A DNA stretch of 64,000 nucleotides from Ariolimax columbianus (taxonomy: Eukaryota > Mollusca > Gastropoda > Stylommatophora > Arionidae), in contig JAVGWX010000007.1 of the NCBI GenBank assembly GCA_036924085.1, forward strand, positions 76,136,448-76,200,447, written 5' to 3'. Below the pieces are notes generated by a model. The model had not been told where the DNA came from. It searched no databases and saw nothing but the letters and a program-made list of their open reading frames with translations. Within the stretch, counting starts at the first letter, position 1, and every line of letters begins with the position of its first letter. Below are positions 20,346-31,389 of the stretch, piece after piece. The translations under genes and the position numbers were made by a program.

Positions 20346-21149
20346 ACCTTCGACAAAGAAGATTCAATCCTTAGCGAACAACAGATCGCTTTATTTAGCA
20401 TAACGTTTCAGCCATATAGTTTAACAAAAGTCGAGGACGTTCAGGGTGAGACGCTTTTTAGCGCGATTCAAAAAGTTTGAACTATCATACCGACAATTGT
20501 TTGATGACTTTCACGCTATGCTGACTACCAACATGAATTCTCCTACACTTCATCCCCGACAGCAGTGTCGCCTATAAAACTTCCTTTACCTAATTTTACA
20601 ACCCAAGAATAAGACTGTAGTTAAAAGCGACCTTCCTACAAAAAGATTAAGATTTGAACAAACATCAATATTGTGTAGAAATAAATTTCTCAATAGCTTC
20701 TATGCTGTCAGTAGTTACGTGGTTTTCTCGGAGTGAAGTATTGTTTAAAGTCTAATTTCCTTTTAGTGCAGCTCAAGGGTTCTGGGTGACTTTTGTCTGA
20801 CGGATCACACTCCTTGACATTATATAATTGAAACGACTATACCAGTGGTTGAAACAGGCCTACACTAGTCAAAATAAGGATAAACTTTAAACAAACAAAT
20901 GGCGTAAAGAGAATTAAATGAAGAATTACATAAGCTGTAATAGCAGATCTGGTATTAAGACGATTATATAATAATATTTAGTAAGGAGTCGCAGGGGAAG
21001 TTATTCAATCAGCTTGTCATCGAAATTTGTCCGTCTATTGAGTGTGGTGGTGGGACGGAATACTTGCCGCGTTTGTTTTTATTGTTTGTTTCTTTGTGGG
21101 ATTTTGTTGTTGTTGTTGTTGTTGTTGTGATTAGATGTATTCATGGTTA
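20346..21149. other. no recognisable gene
   Basis: AT-rich. A short trinucleotide run (TTG)n lies at about 21105-21128. Confidence 0.5.
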
Positions 21150-21860
21150 CACCCTGCAGCTGTCTCCCTGTGGCTAGGGTGTCCTTAATTACTCCCTACA
21201 GCTGTTTCCCTGTGGCTAGGGGTGTCCTTGATTACTCCATACAGCTGTTTCCCTGTGGCTAGGGGTGTCCTTAATTATTCCATACAGCTGTTTCCCTGTG
21301 GCTAGGGTGTCCTTAATTACTCTCCACAGCTGTCTCTCTACGGCTAGGGGTCTCGTAGATAACTTGCTACAGACGTCTCCATGTTTACTTTCTCTACCAG
21401 CTTCCTGTGACTAGAAGTATCCTTGTTTACTCCCAGTACCAGCCTTCCTGCGGCTAGGAGTATCCTTGTTTACTCCCAGTACCAGCCTTCCTGCGGCTAG
21501 CTGCATTCTTGTTTACTCCCTGAACCAGCCTTCCTCGGCTAGCAGCATCCTTGTTTACTCCCTGAACCAGCCTTCCTCGGCTAGCAGCATCCTTGTTTAC
21601 TCCTTGAACCAGCCTTCCTCGGGCTAGCAGCATCCTTGTTTACTCCTTGAACCAGCCTTCCTCGGCTAGCAGCATCCTTGTTTAATCCCTGAACCAGCCT
21701 TCCTCGGCTAGCAGCATTCTTGTTTACTCCCTGAACCAGCCTTCCTCGGCTAGCAGCATCCTTGTTTACTCCTTGAACCAGCCTTCCTCGGCTAGCAGCA
21801 TCCTTGTTTACTCCCTGAACCAGCCTTCCTCGGAATAAAGTATCCTTGTTTACTCCTATA
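21150..21860. repeat. 42/43-bp minisatellite
   Basis: About 16 units in two grades. The first part (21157, 21199, 21242, 21285, 21327) is CAGCTGTTTCCCTGTGGCTA-type, period 42-43. From about 21420 it becomes CCAGCCTTCCTCGGCTAGCA-type, period 42. Both share the CTTGTTTACTCC/CTTAATTACTCC half, so one form grew out of the other. The minus-strand ORF (VNKDAASRGRLVQG repeats) is an artefact of the 14-codon period. Confidence 0.9.
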
Positions 21861-22600
21861 TCATTCTTCTGTATGTAATGTATAGCTGTAATACATTCTA
21901 TATCTTTACCGTGGCTTCCCTGCATACTGCTTTGTTTCTTCTCCTATTTGTTTACTTTCCACCTTTCTGTCTTTAATTTCATCATTTGTTGTTATTATTA
22001 TTATGTTTGCAAATTTTTTTATGTGTCTGTAAATCCATAATCCTTATTATAAAGAATAATTAAGTGTGTGCTCGTCTTTTAGTTTGCGTGTATGTGTGCG
22101 CGCGCTCGCTGTGCGTGCGTGCGTATATGTATGTTTTCCATTTTATAACGGTTACATTATTAACTATTTACACTTTTGGCCGTCCTCTTAGGTAATTAAA
22201 AATAATAAAATTAGCAAATACATTTTTTACCACAAAAAACAACACACAACATAACGCACTTGGTTCTTATGAAACGATGAAAAGGTGTGCTCCAATATTC
22301 CAGCACCGCTGGGCTACTTAGCACACTCGCTATTTTCTTCAAAAACTCATTCTCTCCCTACTTCTGGTGTTTCGTGACTACCGAATGATAGATCTAAAGT
22401 TAGCGGAATAGCTTCAGCACTCTCGGCAAAGCAAGGTAAACGAGGTTGTAAATATAAAAGTTAAAATATAACAAACGAAATATAAAACTTCGCGTAATCA
22501 AAATATAATTTAATGTTTTTGCTTTACATAATTTATTAAATCAATAGTTGTTACATTAAATATGATCTAATTCTACATTTGTGTTACCGCAATTTACGCC
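21861..22600. other. no recognisable gene
   Basis: AT-rich sequence with a mixed GT/GC run near 22085-22130. Nothing coding seen. Confidence 0.5.
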
Positions 22601-22603
22601 ACT

Positions 22604-22604
22604 A

Positions 22605-22653
<49 letters not shown>

Positions 22654-22662
22654 TGCGTGCGC
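22604..22662. repeat. (AT)n(GT)n microsatellite
   Basis: ATATATATATAT runs into a (GT)n tract with a GCGTGCGTGC end. Confidence 0.9.
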
Positions 22663-22909
22663 CGGGGAAGTTTATATTAGTTTGTTTTGTGATTTGTTTG
22701 TGTTTTCATAAATTTTGTCCTTGACTAGAGTTACTTGAGCTATTACATATATAATGCGTTCATCGATTGATTCTATGTGTTCACTCTTTAATTTGTATTC
22801 ATTCCACGTGTGAAACATTGACTTTCTTGTTCGGTCTACTGTCTTTCATAACTGATATACCATGACTGACACGTTCCTGTTCACTTTCTAGTAGCTGCTG
22901 CTGCGAATT
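22630..22909 (+). repeat. dispersed repeat J, 5' part (split by a LINE)
   Basis: Similar to 1400-1600: GATTTGTTTGTGTTTTCATA. It resumes after the LINE insertion at 23663-23830, where TCCTGGTTCAGTCACTGAGC matches 1615-1640. Confidence 0.55.
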
Positions 22910-22921
22910 CAAACCGTGTTG
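22910..22921 (+). repeat. target-site duplication, left
   Basis: CAAACCGTGTTG here and at 23651-23662 flank a LINE fragment. Confidence 0.93.
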
Positions 22922-23650
22922 CTGTCAGTGGCAACTGGAAAATTCTCAAACAATTTCCGAGAGAAGGCAGAGGCACTGAAGGCTGCAGTAGAAGCAATGC
23001 TGACAGGCGAAAGCAAGGAAAGCCAGATAGTCCTGTTTACAGATGCCCTGACTGTGGCTACAGCACTTAAAAGCCAGAAAAATACTGAACTTAATGATTT
23101 AAGAGAAGTACTCTGTCAACTACGCCAGCAGTCCACAGCAAAAGAGTAGTGGTACAGTGGGTTCCATCCCACCGTAACATTCAATGCAACGAGGAAGCAG
23201 ACAGACTGGCAAAAGAAGATTACCACAACCAGATTTTAGTATGACCTACGAAGAGTCCAAAAGGTTAATTAGGGCCAGATACATGGCCAAATGGTAAACA
23301 GAGCATACTGGCTACACAAAAAATGATCCATATTACCAGTTGAACAGAAAAGAGCAGGTCGTGGCCTTCGACTCGGCACAGGCCACAACAGATTGAGATA
23401 CCATCTATTCAATAAACTGAAGATAGTGGCACTGAGGAATGCACCTGTGGTACAGGGAAAATGACCGCTGAACATCTGCTGAAAAATTGCCCGACATACG
23501 AGGATTAGAGAAACCACATGTGGCCATCACCAGTGCCAACACTAGACAAGCTCTATGGCAGTGTCGATTGCCTCATGATGACAGCTGCTTTCTTCGAACA
23601 AGTTCAAGTTGACGTCTGACAGCGTACGAAGAAGAAGAAGAAGAAGAAGA
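22922..23650 (+). pseudogene. I-like LINE, copy in RNase H to 3' end
   Basis: A 729-bp 5'-truncated copy covering the second half of RNase H (SVATGKFSNNFREKAEAL, then IVLFTDALTVATALKSQ) and the C-terminal Cys/His region. The conserved AEAEAL is changed to EKAEAL, and frameshifts occur after 23145. It ends GACAGCGTACGAAGAAGAAG with a perfect (GAA)n tail at about 23630-23650. The perfect 12-bp target duplication suggests moderate age. Its C-terminus (FFEQVQVDV) defines a different subfamily from copies 1 and 2 (FFEKIMVTV). Confidence 0.9.
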
Positions 23651-23662
23651 CAAACCGTGTTG
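23651..23662 (+). repeat. target-site duplication, right
   Basis: Second copy of CAAACCGTGTTG, directly after the GAA tail. Confidence 0.93.
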
Positions 23663-23830
23663 TACATCAGCCATATGTCACGTCATTGTGTTTGTTGTGA
23701 CGTGCTAATTGTTTTAGTTTGTTATTTGTCCCTTATGAAGGCTTTCATGTCGTAACGTAGGTTTCCTATTATTATTGTCCTGGTTCAGTCACTGAGCCAT
23801 TTCCTATATGATTTTATCGATTTAAAATAA
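23663..23830 (+). repeat. dispersed repeat J, 3' part
   Basis: Continuation of the repeat interrupted by the LINE. TCAGTCACTGAGCCATTTCC compares with the strings at 1620-1640 and 50795-50815. Confidence 0.5.
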
Positions 23831-23997
23831 TCTTCAGGTATGGGAGATCTCTAGTATATACATTATGAAATCTACAGCTCAGATCTTACACTGTGATCGA
23901 TATAATAATCCTCTGATAATTGTCCAAGTTTTTTTAAATTCATTTGATTAATTCTTTCTACTGTACCACACACATAAAGAACTAACATCTTGGCTAC

Positions 23998-24250
23998 GTT
24001 GTTGTTTGCTAATGCTCACAATGAGTTGGTTACTCTTTTGTATGTCCTGAAAAAGACGTTAAGTGGCGGGTTGCAGTAGCTTTCCTCGCATCCCGAACGT
24101 GCAGACCTGGGTTCTCCAGATGGTTACTGTTTCCAGGGAGGGCTACCAGGGTAACTAGAAGATGGTCTTGTCCAGTATGTGTAACCCGACTCTGACTAAC
24201 ATATCCAGACAGTATATTTTGCCTGACCATACGTTTTTCTTCCTCCCCTC
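23998..24250 (+). repeat. dispersed repeat F, copy 2
   Basis: AATGCTCACAATGAGTTGGT at 24011, then CTGAAAAAGACGTTAAGTGG and CAGACCTGGGTTCTCCAGAT, ending CAGTATATTTTGCCTGACCA. An internal part present in copies 1 and 3 is missing. Confidence 0.78.
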
Positions 24251-24616
24251 GTGGCTACGTAATCACCAATTATGTGCAGTTTGCATATGTATATTGGTGA
24301 AATGTTGAAGTCTGTCAATGACCGCCTCTTGAATGTCGGCACCGCTATAGATGAATCAGCAATGCACCGCATGCGGAACTTGTAAATCAAATTTAGGTCT
24401 AGTCGTGTCAGGCGCACGAGAGGACAGAGCAGGAGTGTGTTGAACCAACGAGCTGCAAGAACGCTCAGTTGCCACACCTTTCACAATGTACTGAGAGACT
24501 AAGCACCTATGTTATGCCTGCGAAGTCTGGTGAACAGTACAATACACAAAAGTATTGCCTGAGCTGAGTAGTACAACATTACTAACCTTCATAGGTCACA
24601 CAGCATGAATAGACCA

Positions 24617-24631
24617 TGTAACACATTAGTT
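24617..24631 (+). repeat. target-site duplication, left
   Basis: TGTAACACATTAGTT here and at 24725-24739 flank a 93-bp LINE tail. The exact 15-bp match shows even this tiny fragment is a genuine retrotransposition event. Confidence 0.92.
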
Positions 24632-24724
24632 CTTCTTCGTACGTTGTCAGACGTCAACTTGAATTTGTTCGAAGAAAGCAGCTGTCATCCTGAGGCTGTC
24701 GACACTGCCATAGAGCTTGTCTAG
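24632..24724 (-). mobile_element. I-like LINE, 93-bp 3' end
   Basis: On the minus strand this reads GACAAGCTCTATGGCAGTGT, then the FFEQ-type C-terminus, GTCTGACAACGTACGAAGAAG. Same subfamily as 22922-23650. Extreme 5' truncation. Confidence 0.92.
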
Positions 24725-24739
24725 TGTAACACATTAGTT
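24725..24739 (+). repeat. target-site duplication, right
   Basis: Second copy of TGTAACACATTAGTT. Confidence 0.92.
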
Positions 24740-24779
24740 GTATACTGACATACATGGCTGCTATTGTATGTATGTGTAT

Positions 24780-24782
24780 ATG

Positions 24783-24827
<45 letters not shown>

Positions 24828-24845
24828 GTGTGTATCTCTCTCTCG
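24780..24845. repeat. (CT)n microsatellite
   Basis: CTCTCT runs with interruptions. ORFs on either strand across it are artefacts. Confidence 0.9.
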
Positions 24846-25088
24846 CTGTGGTGGAGAGGTATAGCGACGAACTGAAACGTTGGCGCTCAAATCCCGCAAT
24901 TTTCAAGCGACCCTTGTTCTCAAGTGAAAGTGAAACAAGAATCCTTGCATGCACAGTTACCTCCAGTCATCTAGACTTATAACTTGCCACTGCTCCAAGA
25001 AAGCTCAGGACCAGACTGTTAATGACCAGCGCAGGTTCTTCTTCACTATAATCCAAATACAGCGCAAATTACATCATCAAGACAAAAG
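24843..25088 (+). repeat. SINE D-like element, copy 3
   Basis: tRNA-like head (GCTGTGGTGGAGAGGTATAG near 24846, GCGCTCAAATCCCGC near 24881) and a body matching 7915-8177: TACCTCCAGTCATCTAGACT, then TTCTTCTTCACTATAATCC, ending CATCAAGACAAAAG. Supports SINE D as a dispersed family rather than part of the rDNA spacer. Confidence 0.66.
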
Positions 25089-25834
25089 TATGAGAAAAAG
25101 AGATTACGTTTCTCATTATCGTTTGTTTGGGTTTTGTTTTATTGAAATTTCGTTTAAAAGAATTCCTCTCTCTTCTTTTCTCCTCATATTATCTCAGTTT
25201 GCAATCTTCCTCATTTCCTGTTTGCGTGTCATGTTCGCCTATTTGCACGGCTGCTAATTCACGTCTCTATCTCTATCTCTCACTCACACACACACTCATT
25301 CTCTCTCTCTCGTTTTGTCTGATATGCAACCTTTCCAGGACGGCATTTCTCAATCTTCTGCACGCGCTAACGGACAACATTGCTCAAAGCCATCCCTAAT
25401 TAACTTTAGATACCCTATCTACCCTCTAACATCATGACCTGGAATATGGAATATCCTTTTCACCCGTTCTCCATTTCCCGACCGGGGACACTAACAGGGC
25501 ATGAGCTATGGGCTTCGCATACCCGACTAATTAGTAGAAAGTTGGCCGTGAGATAAATACTATTTTGGAGTGAAGCCAGTTCGGACCCAACGTTGTCTTC
25601 TCCCCCCTCCCCTCCTCTCCCCTCCCCTGCTCTCCCCTCCCAATGTTCTGTCTGTCATTCCTTGTCTTTAGTTTCCTCTCTTATCTCGTACTTCCAGCAA
25701 ATCATAGCTAGCATATTACTGACTTCAACTTACTTCTCCTTCCACTTGGCCCGTTTGGAGTCATGGGGAGCGTAAGTTTTCTTTCTTGAGTCAAATGTGT
25801 TCCCCGGTTGTTGTAAACTAGTGGTTGTTGTTGT
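25089..25834. other. no recognisable gene
   Basis: T-rich and CT-rich DNA including CCCCTCCC-type runs near 25600-25640. ORFs here are low complexity. Confidence 0.5.
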
Positions 25835-26150
25835 TTTGAATGCCCACAATGAGTAGGGTTTTTTTTTTGTCCGCCTGAAAAGGACGTTAAGTGGTGGTTG
25901 TTTTAGCTTTTCTCACATCCCGAGCGGGCTGATGAAGGTAGACCTGGGTCCTCCAGGCTGTTGTGCTTTGCTTGACTTCATCTGCGAGTCGCTCACTACT
26001 GAGGGGATCACGTCGATCCTCACCTTGTTAGGCAGGCTGCCATGAAAACAGCCCGTTTCCAAGGAAGGCTACCAGGAAGCCAAGGTGAGGGTCTTTTTCA
26101 GTATATTTTGCCTGATCAGACGTTAGTCTTCCTCCCCAAACCCGTGTTGT
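25835..26150 (+). repeat. dispersed repeat F, copy 3
   Basis: The fullest copy: GCCCACAATGAGTAGGG, CGCCTGAAAAGGACGTTAAG, CAGACCTGGGTCCTCCAGGC, TCCTCACCTTGTTAGGCAGG, ending CAGACGTTAGTCTTCCTCCC. Direct comparison with 15546-15905 covers about 310 bp. Confidence 0.8.
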
Positions 26151-26620
26151 TGTAGAATATCTCTTATGTCGTCTGTCCATTTGCGATGAACCTCCCTCGT
26201 GTCACGTAGCTAGACCTTCTGGCGTTGTAAACGTGCATTCTAATGAAATAACCGAACTATCTTATTTCGTGTCTTGGTATGTATTCAACACAAGAGCTCT
26301 CATCACATCTCTAATGGCCTCATTCATCATTCAGCCTTCATTTTCAACCACGTTTTTCCTGACGTTTTCGGTTTGTCTCGACTTCTCTTTTCCTCGACCG
26401 TTTAGGTCTGCCTCTTCTTCTCTTTCCTTGAAGATTCCAGAACAGTGACTACCTTTTAATGCTATCTGGATTTTTTTAGTGCCTCTTCTTTACATCCAAT
26501 CCCACTGGCATCTGCTCGGCACTTTCCCATAGTTCTATATTAGTGTTTTTATCATACCATTGTATTACTTCTATTTGACTCATGGATCCATTTAAAAAAC
26601 TAATTCTTACATATAAGGAT
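26150..26620 (-). pseudogene. LINE C-terminal fragments, minus strand
   Basis: On the minus strand LESSRKEKKRQT and, one frame away, a GKRRRGRPKRSRKREVE-like stretch (near 26395-26440) match the GKRKRGRPKNTWRRDLE block that ends many molluscan LINE proteins. A second trace, HRKWTDDIRDI, lies near 26170-26200. Frames are broken. Confidence 0.65.
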
Positions 26621-26884
26621 TGGTTTGACACTGGAGTTGGAGATATGTATTTTTGATTGGTAGCAGCACATAACTGGCATACATTTACTGTTTATCAGTT
26701 GTTGCTAATCTGATTGTAGAGCGACAGTTAATAAGTCACAGCAAATGCTTTCTGCCATCTGGCTTCAATTTCTCTGTCAAATCTTCCAGCTTGTAAAAAT
26801 ACTTTTCCAGATTCGCAGACCTGCTTAAGTTTCATATTGTTTACACTTATGTTTAGTGGACCTTAGGTTCTGCCAATCCTTATA

Positions 26885-28530
26885 GGTTCTGTCTTCAAGG
26901 TGCTAATCGCCAAATAAAATCTTCTCATGTTCTGTCAATGCTTATAGTTTCTGTTTTCAGTATTCTAACGCCATATTATATCTTTTCATGTTCTGTCAAT
27001 TCTTATAGTTTCTGTTTTCAGTATTCTAACGCCATATTATATCTTTTCATGTTCTGTCAATTCTTATAGTTTCTGTTTTCAGTATTCTAACGCCATATTA
27101 TATCTTTTCATGTTCTGTCAATTCTTATAGTTTCTGTTTTCAGTATTCTAACGCCATATTATATCTTTTCATGTTCTGTCAATTCTTATAGTTTCTGTTT
27201 TCAGTATTCTAACGCCATATTATATCTTTTCATGTTCTGTCAATGCTTATAGTTTCTGTTTTCAGTATTCTAACGCCATATCATATCTTTTCATGTTCTG
27301 TCAATTCTTATAGTTTCTGTTTTCAGTATTCTAACGCCATATTATATCTTTTCATGTTCTGTCAATTCTTATAGTTTCTGTTTTCAGTATTCTAACGCCA
27401 TATTATATCTTTTCATGTTCTGTCAATGCTTATAGTTTCTGTTTTCAGTATTCTAACGCCATATTATATCTTTTCATGTTCTGTCAATTCTTATAGTTTC
27501 TGTTTTCAGTATTCTAACGCCATATTATATCTTTTCATGTTCTGTCAATTCTTATAGTTTCTGTTTTCAGTATTCTAACGCCATATTATATCTTTTCAGG
27601 TTCTGTCAATTCTTATAGTTTCTGTTTTCAGTATTCTAACGCCATATTATATCTTTTCATGTTCTGTCAATGCTTATAGTTTCTGTTTTCAGTATTCTAA
27701 CGCCATATTATATCTTTTCATGTTCTGTCAATGCTTATAGTTTCTGTTTTCAGTATTCTAACGCCATATTATATCTTTTCATGTTCTGTCAATGCTTATA
27801 GTTTCTGTTTTCAGTATTCTAACGCCATATTATATCTTTTCATGTTCTGTCAATGCTTATAGTTTCTGTTTTCAGTATTCTAACGCCATATTATATCTTC
27901 TCATGTTCTGTCAATTCTTATAGTTTCTGTTTTCAGTATTCTAACGCCATATTATATCTTTTCATGTTCTGTCAATTCTTATAGTTTCTGTTTTCAGTAT
28001 TCTAACGCCATATTATATCTTTTCATGTTCTGTCAATGCTTATAGTTTCTGTTTTCAGTATTCTAACGCCATATTATATCTTTTCATGTTCTGTCAATGC
28101 TTATAGTTTCTGTTTTCAGTATTCTAACGCCATATTATATCTTTTCATGTTCTGTCAATTCTTATAGTTTCTGTTTTCAGTATTCTAACGCCATATTATA
28201 TCTTTTCATGTTCTGTCAATGCTTATAGTTTCTGTTTTCAGTATTCTAACGCCATATTATATCTTTTCATGTTCTGTCAATTCTTATAGTTTCTGTTTTC
28301 AGTATTCTAACGCCATATTATATCTTTTCATGTTCTGTCAATTCTTATAGTTTCTGTTTTCAGTATTCTAACGCCATATTATATCTTTTCATGTTCTGTC
28401 AATGCTTATAGTTTCTGTTTTCAGCATTCTAACGCCATATTATATCTTTTCATGTTCTGTCAATGCTTATAGTTTCTGTTTTCAGTATGCTAACGCCATA
28501 TTATATCTTCTCATGTTCTGTCAATCCGTG
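26885..28530. repeat. 61-bp minisatellite, about 27 copies
   Basis: Period 61 bp, visible as a one-base drift per 60-base line. The unit contains TTCTGTCAATTCTTATAGTT, TCTGTTTTCAGTATTCTAAC and GCCATATTATATCTTTTCAT. Units are almost identical apart from a recurrent T/G choice in CAATTC/CAATGC. Edge units (26885 and 28490) are the most diverged, as usual for arrays that turn over from the middle. No coding capacity. Confidence 0.95.
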
Positions 28531-28830
28531 TCGCTAGTGTACATCTTTGACTGCGATATTTGCACCTTTTGTTCGACACATCCGCCTTGGGCAGGATTCA
28601 CATCAATGACCCTGACAGTCATCTCTGCGTCTGCTCTTTCGAGGCAGAAACGTTAAACTGTGTTCAGCGCTGATCCCAACGCATTTGTTTGAGGAGGGTA
28701 CTTCCCTAGTCTCTTACTGTCTTAAGCCCACCTGGAAGCTAACACTTGTTGGTTGTCAGCGGTGTCTCATCTTGGGAAGTTGAGTTGCTGGAAATCGTTC
28801 ATACCCGTCAGCTAAAAGTGTACTTCACTA
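28531..28830 (-). repeat. SINE remnant (family E) with the shared block
   Basis: The plus strand has CTTTGACTGCGATATTTGCA, then CCTTTTGTTCGACACATCCG, the reverse of the domain shared by families A, B and C. Flanks on both sides do not align with those families, so this is a further family or a very old copy. Confidence 0.55.
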
Positions 28831-29117
28831 AGCTCAGTCCAATACAAAGATAAAATAGCTAATAAGCGTACATAACTCACACATGGTAAAGCTTCCATAA
28901 GTGAGGACTCCAGATAGACAGTCCATCATATCCTGCCAATGTTGTCACATCCGTCTTCGAACAAGTCAAGCAACGTTAACCACCAGAGATGATCGACAGA
29001 TGTTGGACTGGTTTGATGCCCCAGTCAAATGTTTATAAAGTTCAACTGCTCAGCCAAGATTTCCGCTTCATTTTGCCATTTGTCAGTATCAACAAAATCG
29101 TCTCTAAAATCTTCGAA

Positions 29118-29354
29118 GCAAGCAGAGTATGCTGGCTATACAAAACATGTTGCTTATTACCACTTGAACAGAAAACAGGTCGTGGTCTTCAACATCCGCA
29201 CAGGCCACAACAGACTGGGATACCATCTATTTAATAAACTGAAGATATGTGCTACTGACGAATGCACCTATGGTCCTATGTAAATGACCCCTGGGCATCT
29301 GCTGCAAATTGCCCGACATACGAGGACCAGAGAAAACGCATGTGGCCATTTTAA
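29118..29354 (+). pseudogene. I-like LINE, C-terminal fragment
   Basis: Aligns with the end of ORF2: YYHLNRKQVVVFNIRTGHNR, then LGYHLFNKLKICATDEC. The Cys/His region is broken (C-T-Y-G in place of C-P-C-G, then a stop). The 3' end with the GAA tail is missing. Confidence 0.85.
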
Positions 29355-29424
29355 GACATACTTGTAAGGTTGCAATAGACCCACTATTTGTTCTCCGTAA
29401 AATCGCCAAGGACAACTTTCCCGC

Positions 29425-29720
29425 CTACCCAGACAATAGAGGGAATACAAACAAGGTTACTGTAGTAAAAACTATACAGATAATAGAGAGAATACCAACA
29501 AGGTTACTGTAGTAAAAACTATACAGATAATAAAGGGAATACAAACAAGGTTACTCCAGTAAAAACTATACAGAAAAAGAGGGAATACAAACAAGGTTAC
29601 TGCAATAAAAGCTATACAGAAAATAGGGAATACAAACAAGGGTACTGCATTAAACACCATACAGATAATAGGGGGAATGCAAACAAGGTTGCTCCAGTAA
29701 AACGTAATACATATACCAAC
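29425..29720. repeat. 47-bp minisatellite
   Basis: GGTTAC recurs at 29455, 29502, 29549 and 29595 (period 46-47). The unit is GGGAATACAAACAAGGTTAC plus AGTAAAAACTATACAGATAA. About six units with rising divergence to the right. Confidence 0.9.
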
Positions 29721-29754
29721 TGTAATATAAGTAAGGTTACTGTATTCAAACTAT

Positions 29755-30470
29755 ATGCGAGTAGATACATAATATGCGCCAGATATACAATACGGCTATT
29801 GTTAACGCTTCATGTTACATATTAACTGTCCCAGTTGAGAGGGCACAATGTTTCTGACGAAAGAGCATTTATATTCGCTTGAAATGTTGTTTTGATAGTA
29901 TCGAAAACCTGATAAGAACTTTGGTTTGTCTAACGCGGGTGAATTATACATTTGCAAACATTCTTGTCATGTATTGAAATCATATAATTCTCTGAGGAAG
30001 GAGCCGGACCTCCTACTAAGCGCGTCAGCTGGGCTGGGGATTGCTGACTGGCCACCGCATTTGAAGGTTATCTGTAAACACAATGTAAACAGCCGTGAAT
30101 CAGAAACTGTGGCAGCCTTTCCACCATGCAAAAATACAACAGGTCAATCACCTGATTGTCTACCCACCCGACTACAAGTCGACATAGGAAGAAAAACAAG
30201 ATGGACTTTAAAGATGACGAACTGGCTACGATTTTGGAAATTTTCAGTATTTCAGTAATTATTGCCCAGGGCGAAGCGATGATGGCCACAACATTAGACT
30301 GTTTTGTCTTAATAATGTTTTTTGGCCATATTTGGATTATTTGAGGAAGAAATTGCGCTGGTAATCAATCTGACTCTTATCCCGAGTTACCTTGGATCAG
30401 TGGAAAGACTATTGGTCGCGACGACTGGAGGTAAATCGGGATGTAAGCATTATGGTCTTACCGCCCGTGA
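29755..30470. other. no recognisable gene
   Basis: ORFs of 60-110 codons on both strands have no family resemblance. I see no splice-flanked exon. Confidence 0.45.
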
Positions 30471-30474
30471 AACC

Positions 30475-30560
30475 AGGGGTCACTTGAAACTTGCGAGATT
30501 TGGTCGCCCACTGTTTCCGTTCTCATCACTGTGAGAGGCGAGTGTCTTAACCTCTTGACT
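30475..30560 (-). repeat. tRNA-like SINE head
   Basis: Minus strand reads GGTCGCTGTAGTCAAGAGGT, then TAAGACACTCGCCTCTCACA, the A-box side of a tRNA-derived repeat. No clear B box. Confidence 0.5.
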
Positions 30561-30584
30561 ACAGCGACCACCATTTATAGGTAT

Positions 30585-30840
30585 TTTTTTTGTTTTTGTT
30601 TGTTGCGTTCGCCTTATTTCTCTAATCCCCAAGGCGGTGTGCGTTACACTGCCTTTTTTATTTTGCGCCTGTCGGCCCAGTGCATCCGACTTCAGCATGC
30701 ATTTTATGTAAGGGTCTGCTTCCTCCTGCATTTTCTAAGGATTTGCTCCCCGGGGTAACGGCCGGTGCTGTGACGGGGATCGAACCCAGTACCTTCTGGT
30801 TGTGAGCCGTGTCACTTAACCACTAGGCCACGCCATCCCC
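30585..30840 (-). mobile_element. SINE family A, copy 1 (tRNA-derived)
   Basis: Minus strand: a tRNA-like head GGCGTGGCCTAGTGGTTAAG (A box) and GGGTTCGATCCCC (B box) near 30780, a body with the shared block GCTGAAGTCGGATGCACTGG (30678-30697) and an A/AAAC-rich tail (30583-30604). The two pol III boxes are well preserved. Other copies: 36452-36515 (head only), 48012-48256 and 56647-56875. Confidence 0.9.
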
Positions 30841-31389
30841 AATTTAAAGGTATAAACGTAGAGGAGAATGAGCTCAAGGAAGAAATGAATAAAATCCAAA
30901 TTGGAAATCCTAGTTTTCACAGATACTAAGTATAGGGAACATGGAGTCATGGACATTGAATGTAAAATGTTCTCTATAGCGGAGTTTACATTGCCGATAG
31001 AGCCAAAGGAGTAGGGGGCTGCATTGTGTCCAGAAGTCAAAGAGACAACATCAAGAGATGCAAATTAACTCTTCTTAAATACCTTCCTTCTGGTGTATTA
31101 CATCTCCAATGATTTGAACGTCTTGACCTGTTCCAAAAGGTTTTTCGCCCCGAATGATCATTTCTCAAGTCCAAGGAATATAATGCCGTTATCACAATTG
31201 CCTATCGTCTTTTCAACGCGTTTAAAGAAATCCTCCTTGATATCTGCTCTATCAACGTCATTCAGGGTTTTAACAATGATGAGGTTGACTAACTTGCATT
31301 CTTCTTTGATGCCCAGTACAATAACGCGATCAGAGTTAACTACGTGAAGGATAGCAACTGCCAAACATTTTCATGTCATAAATACTGTT

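Noticed and set aside
30770..30840. Functional tRNA gene
   Set aside because: A and B boxes are good, but the sequence continues into a SINE body repeated at 48012 and 56647, and no cloverleaf with a matched acceptor stem could be drawn.
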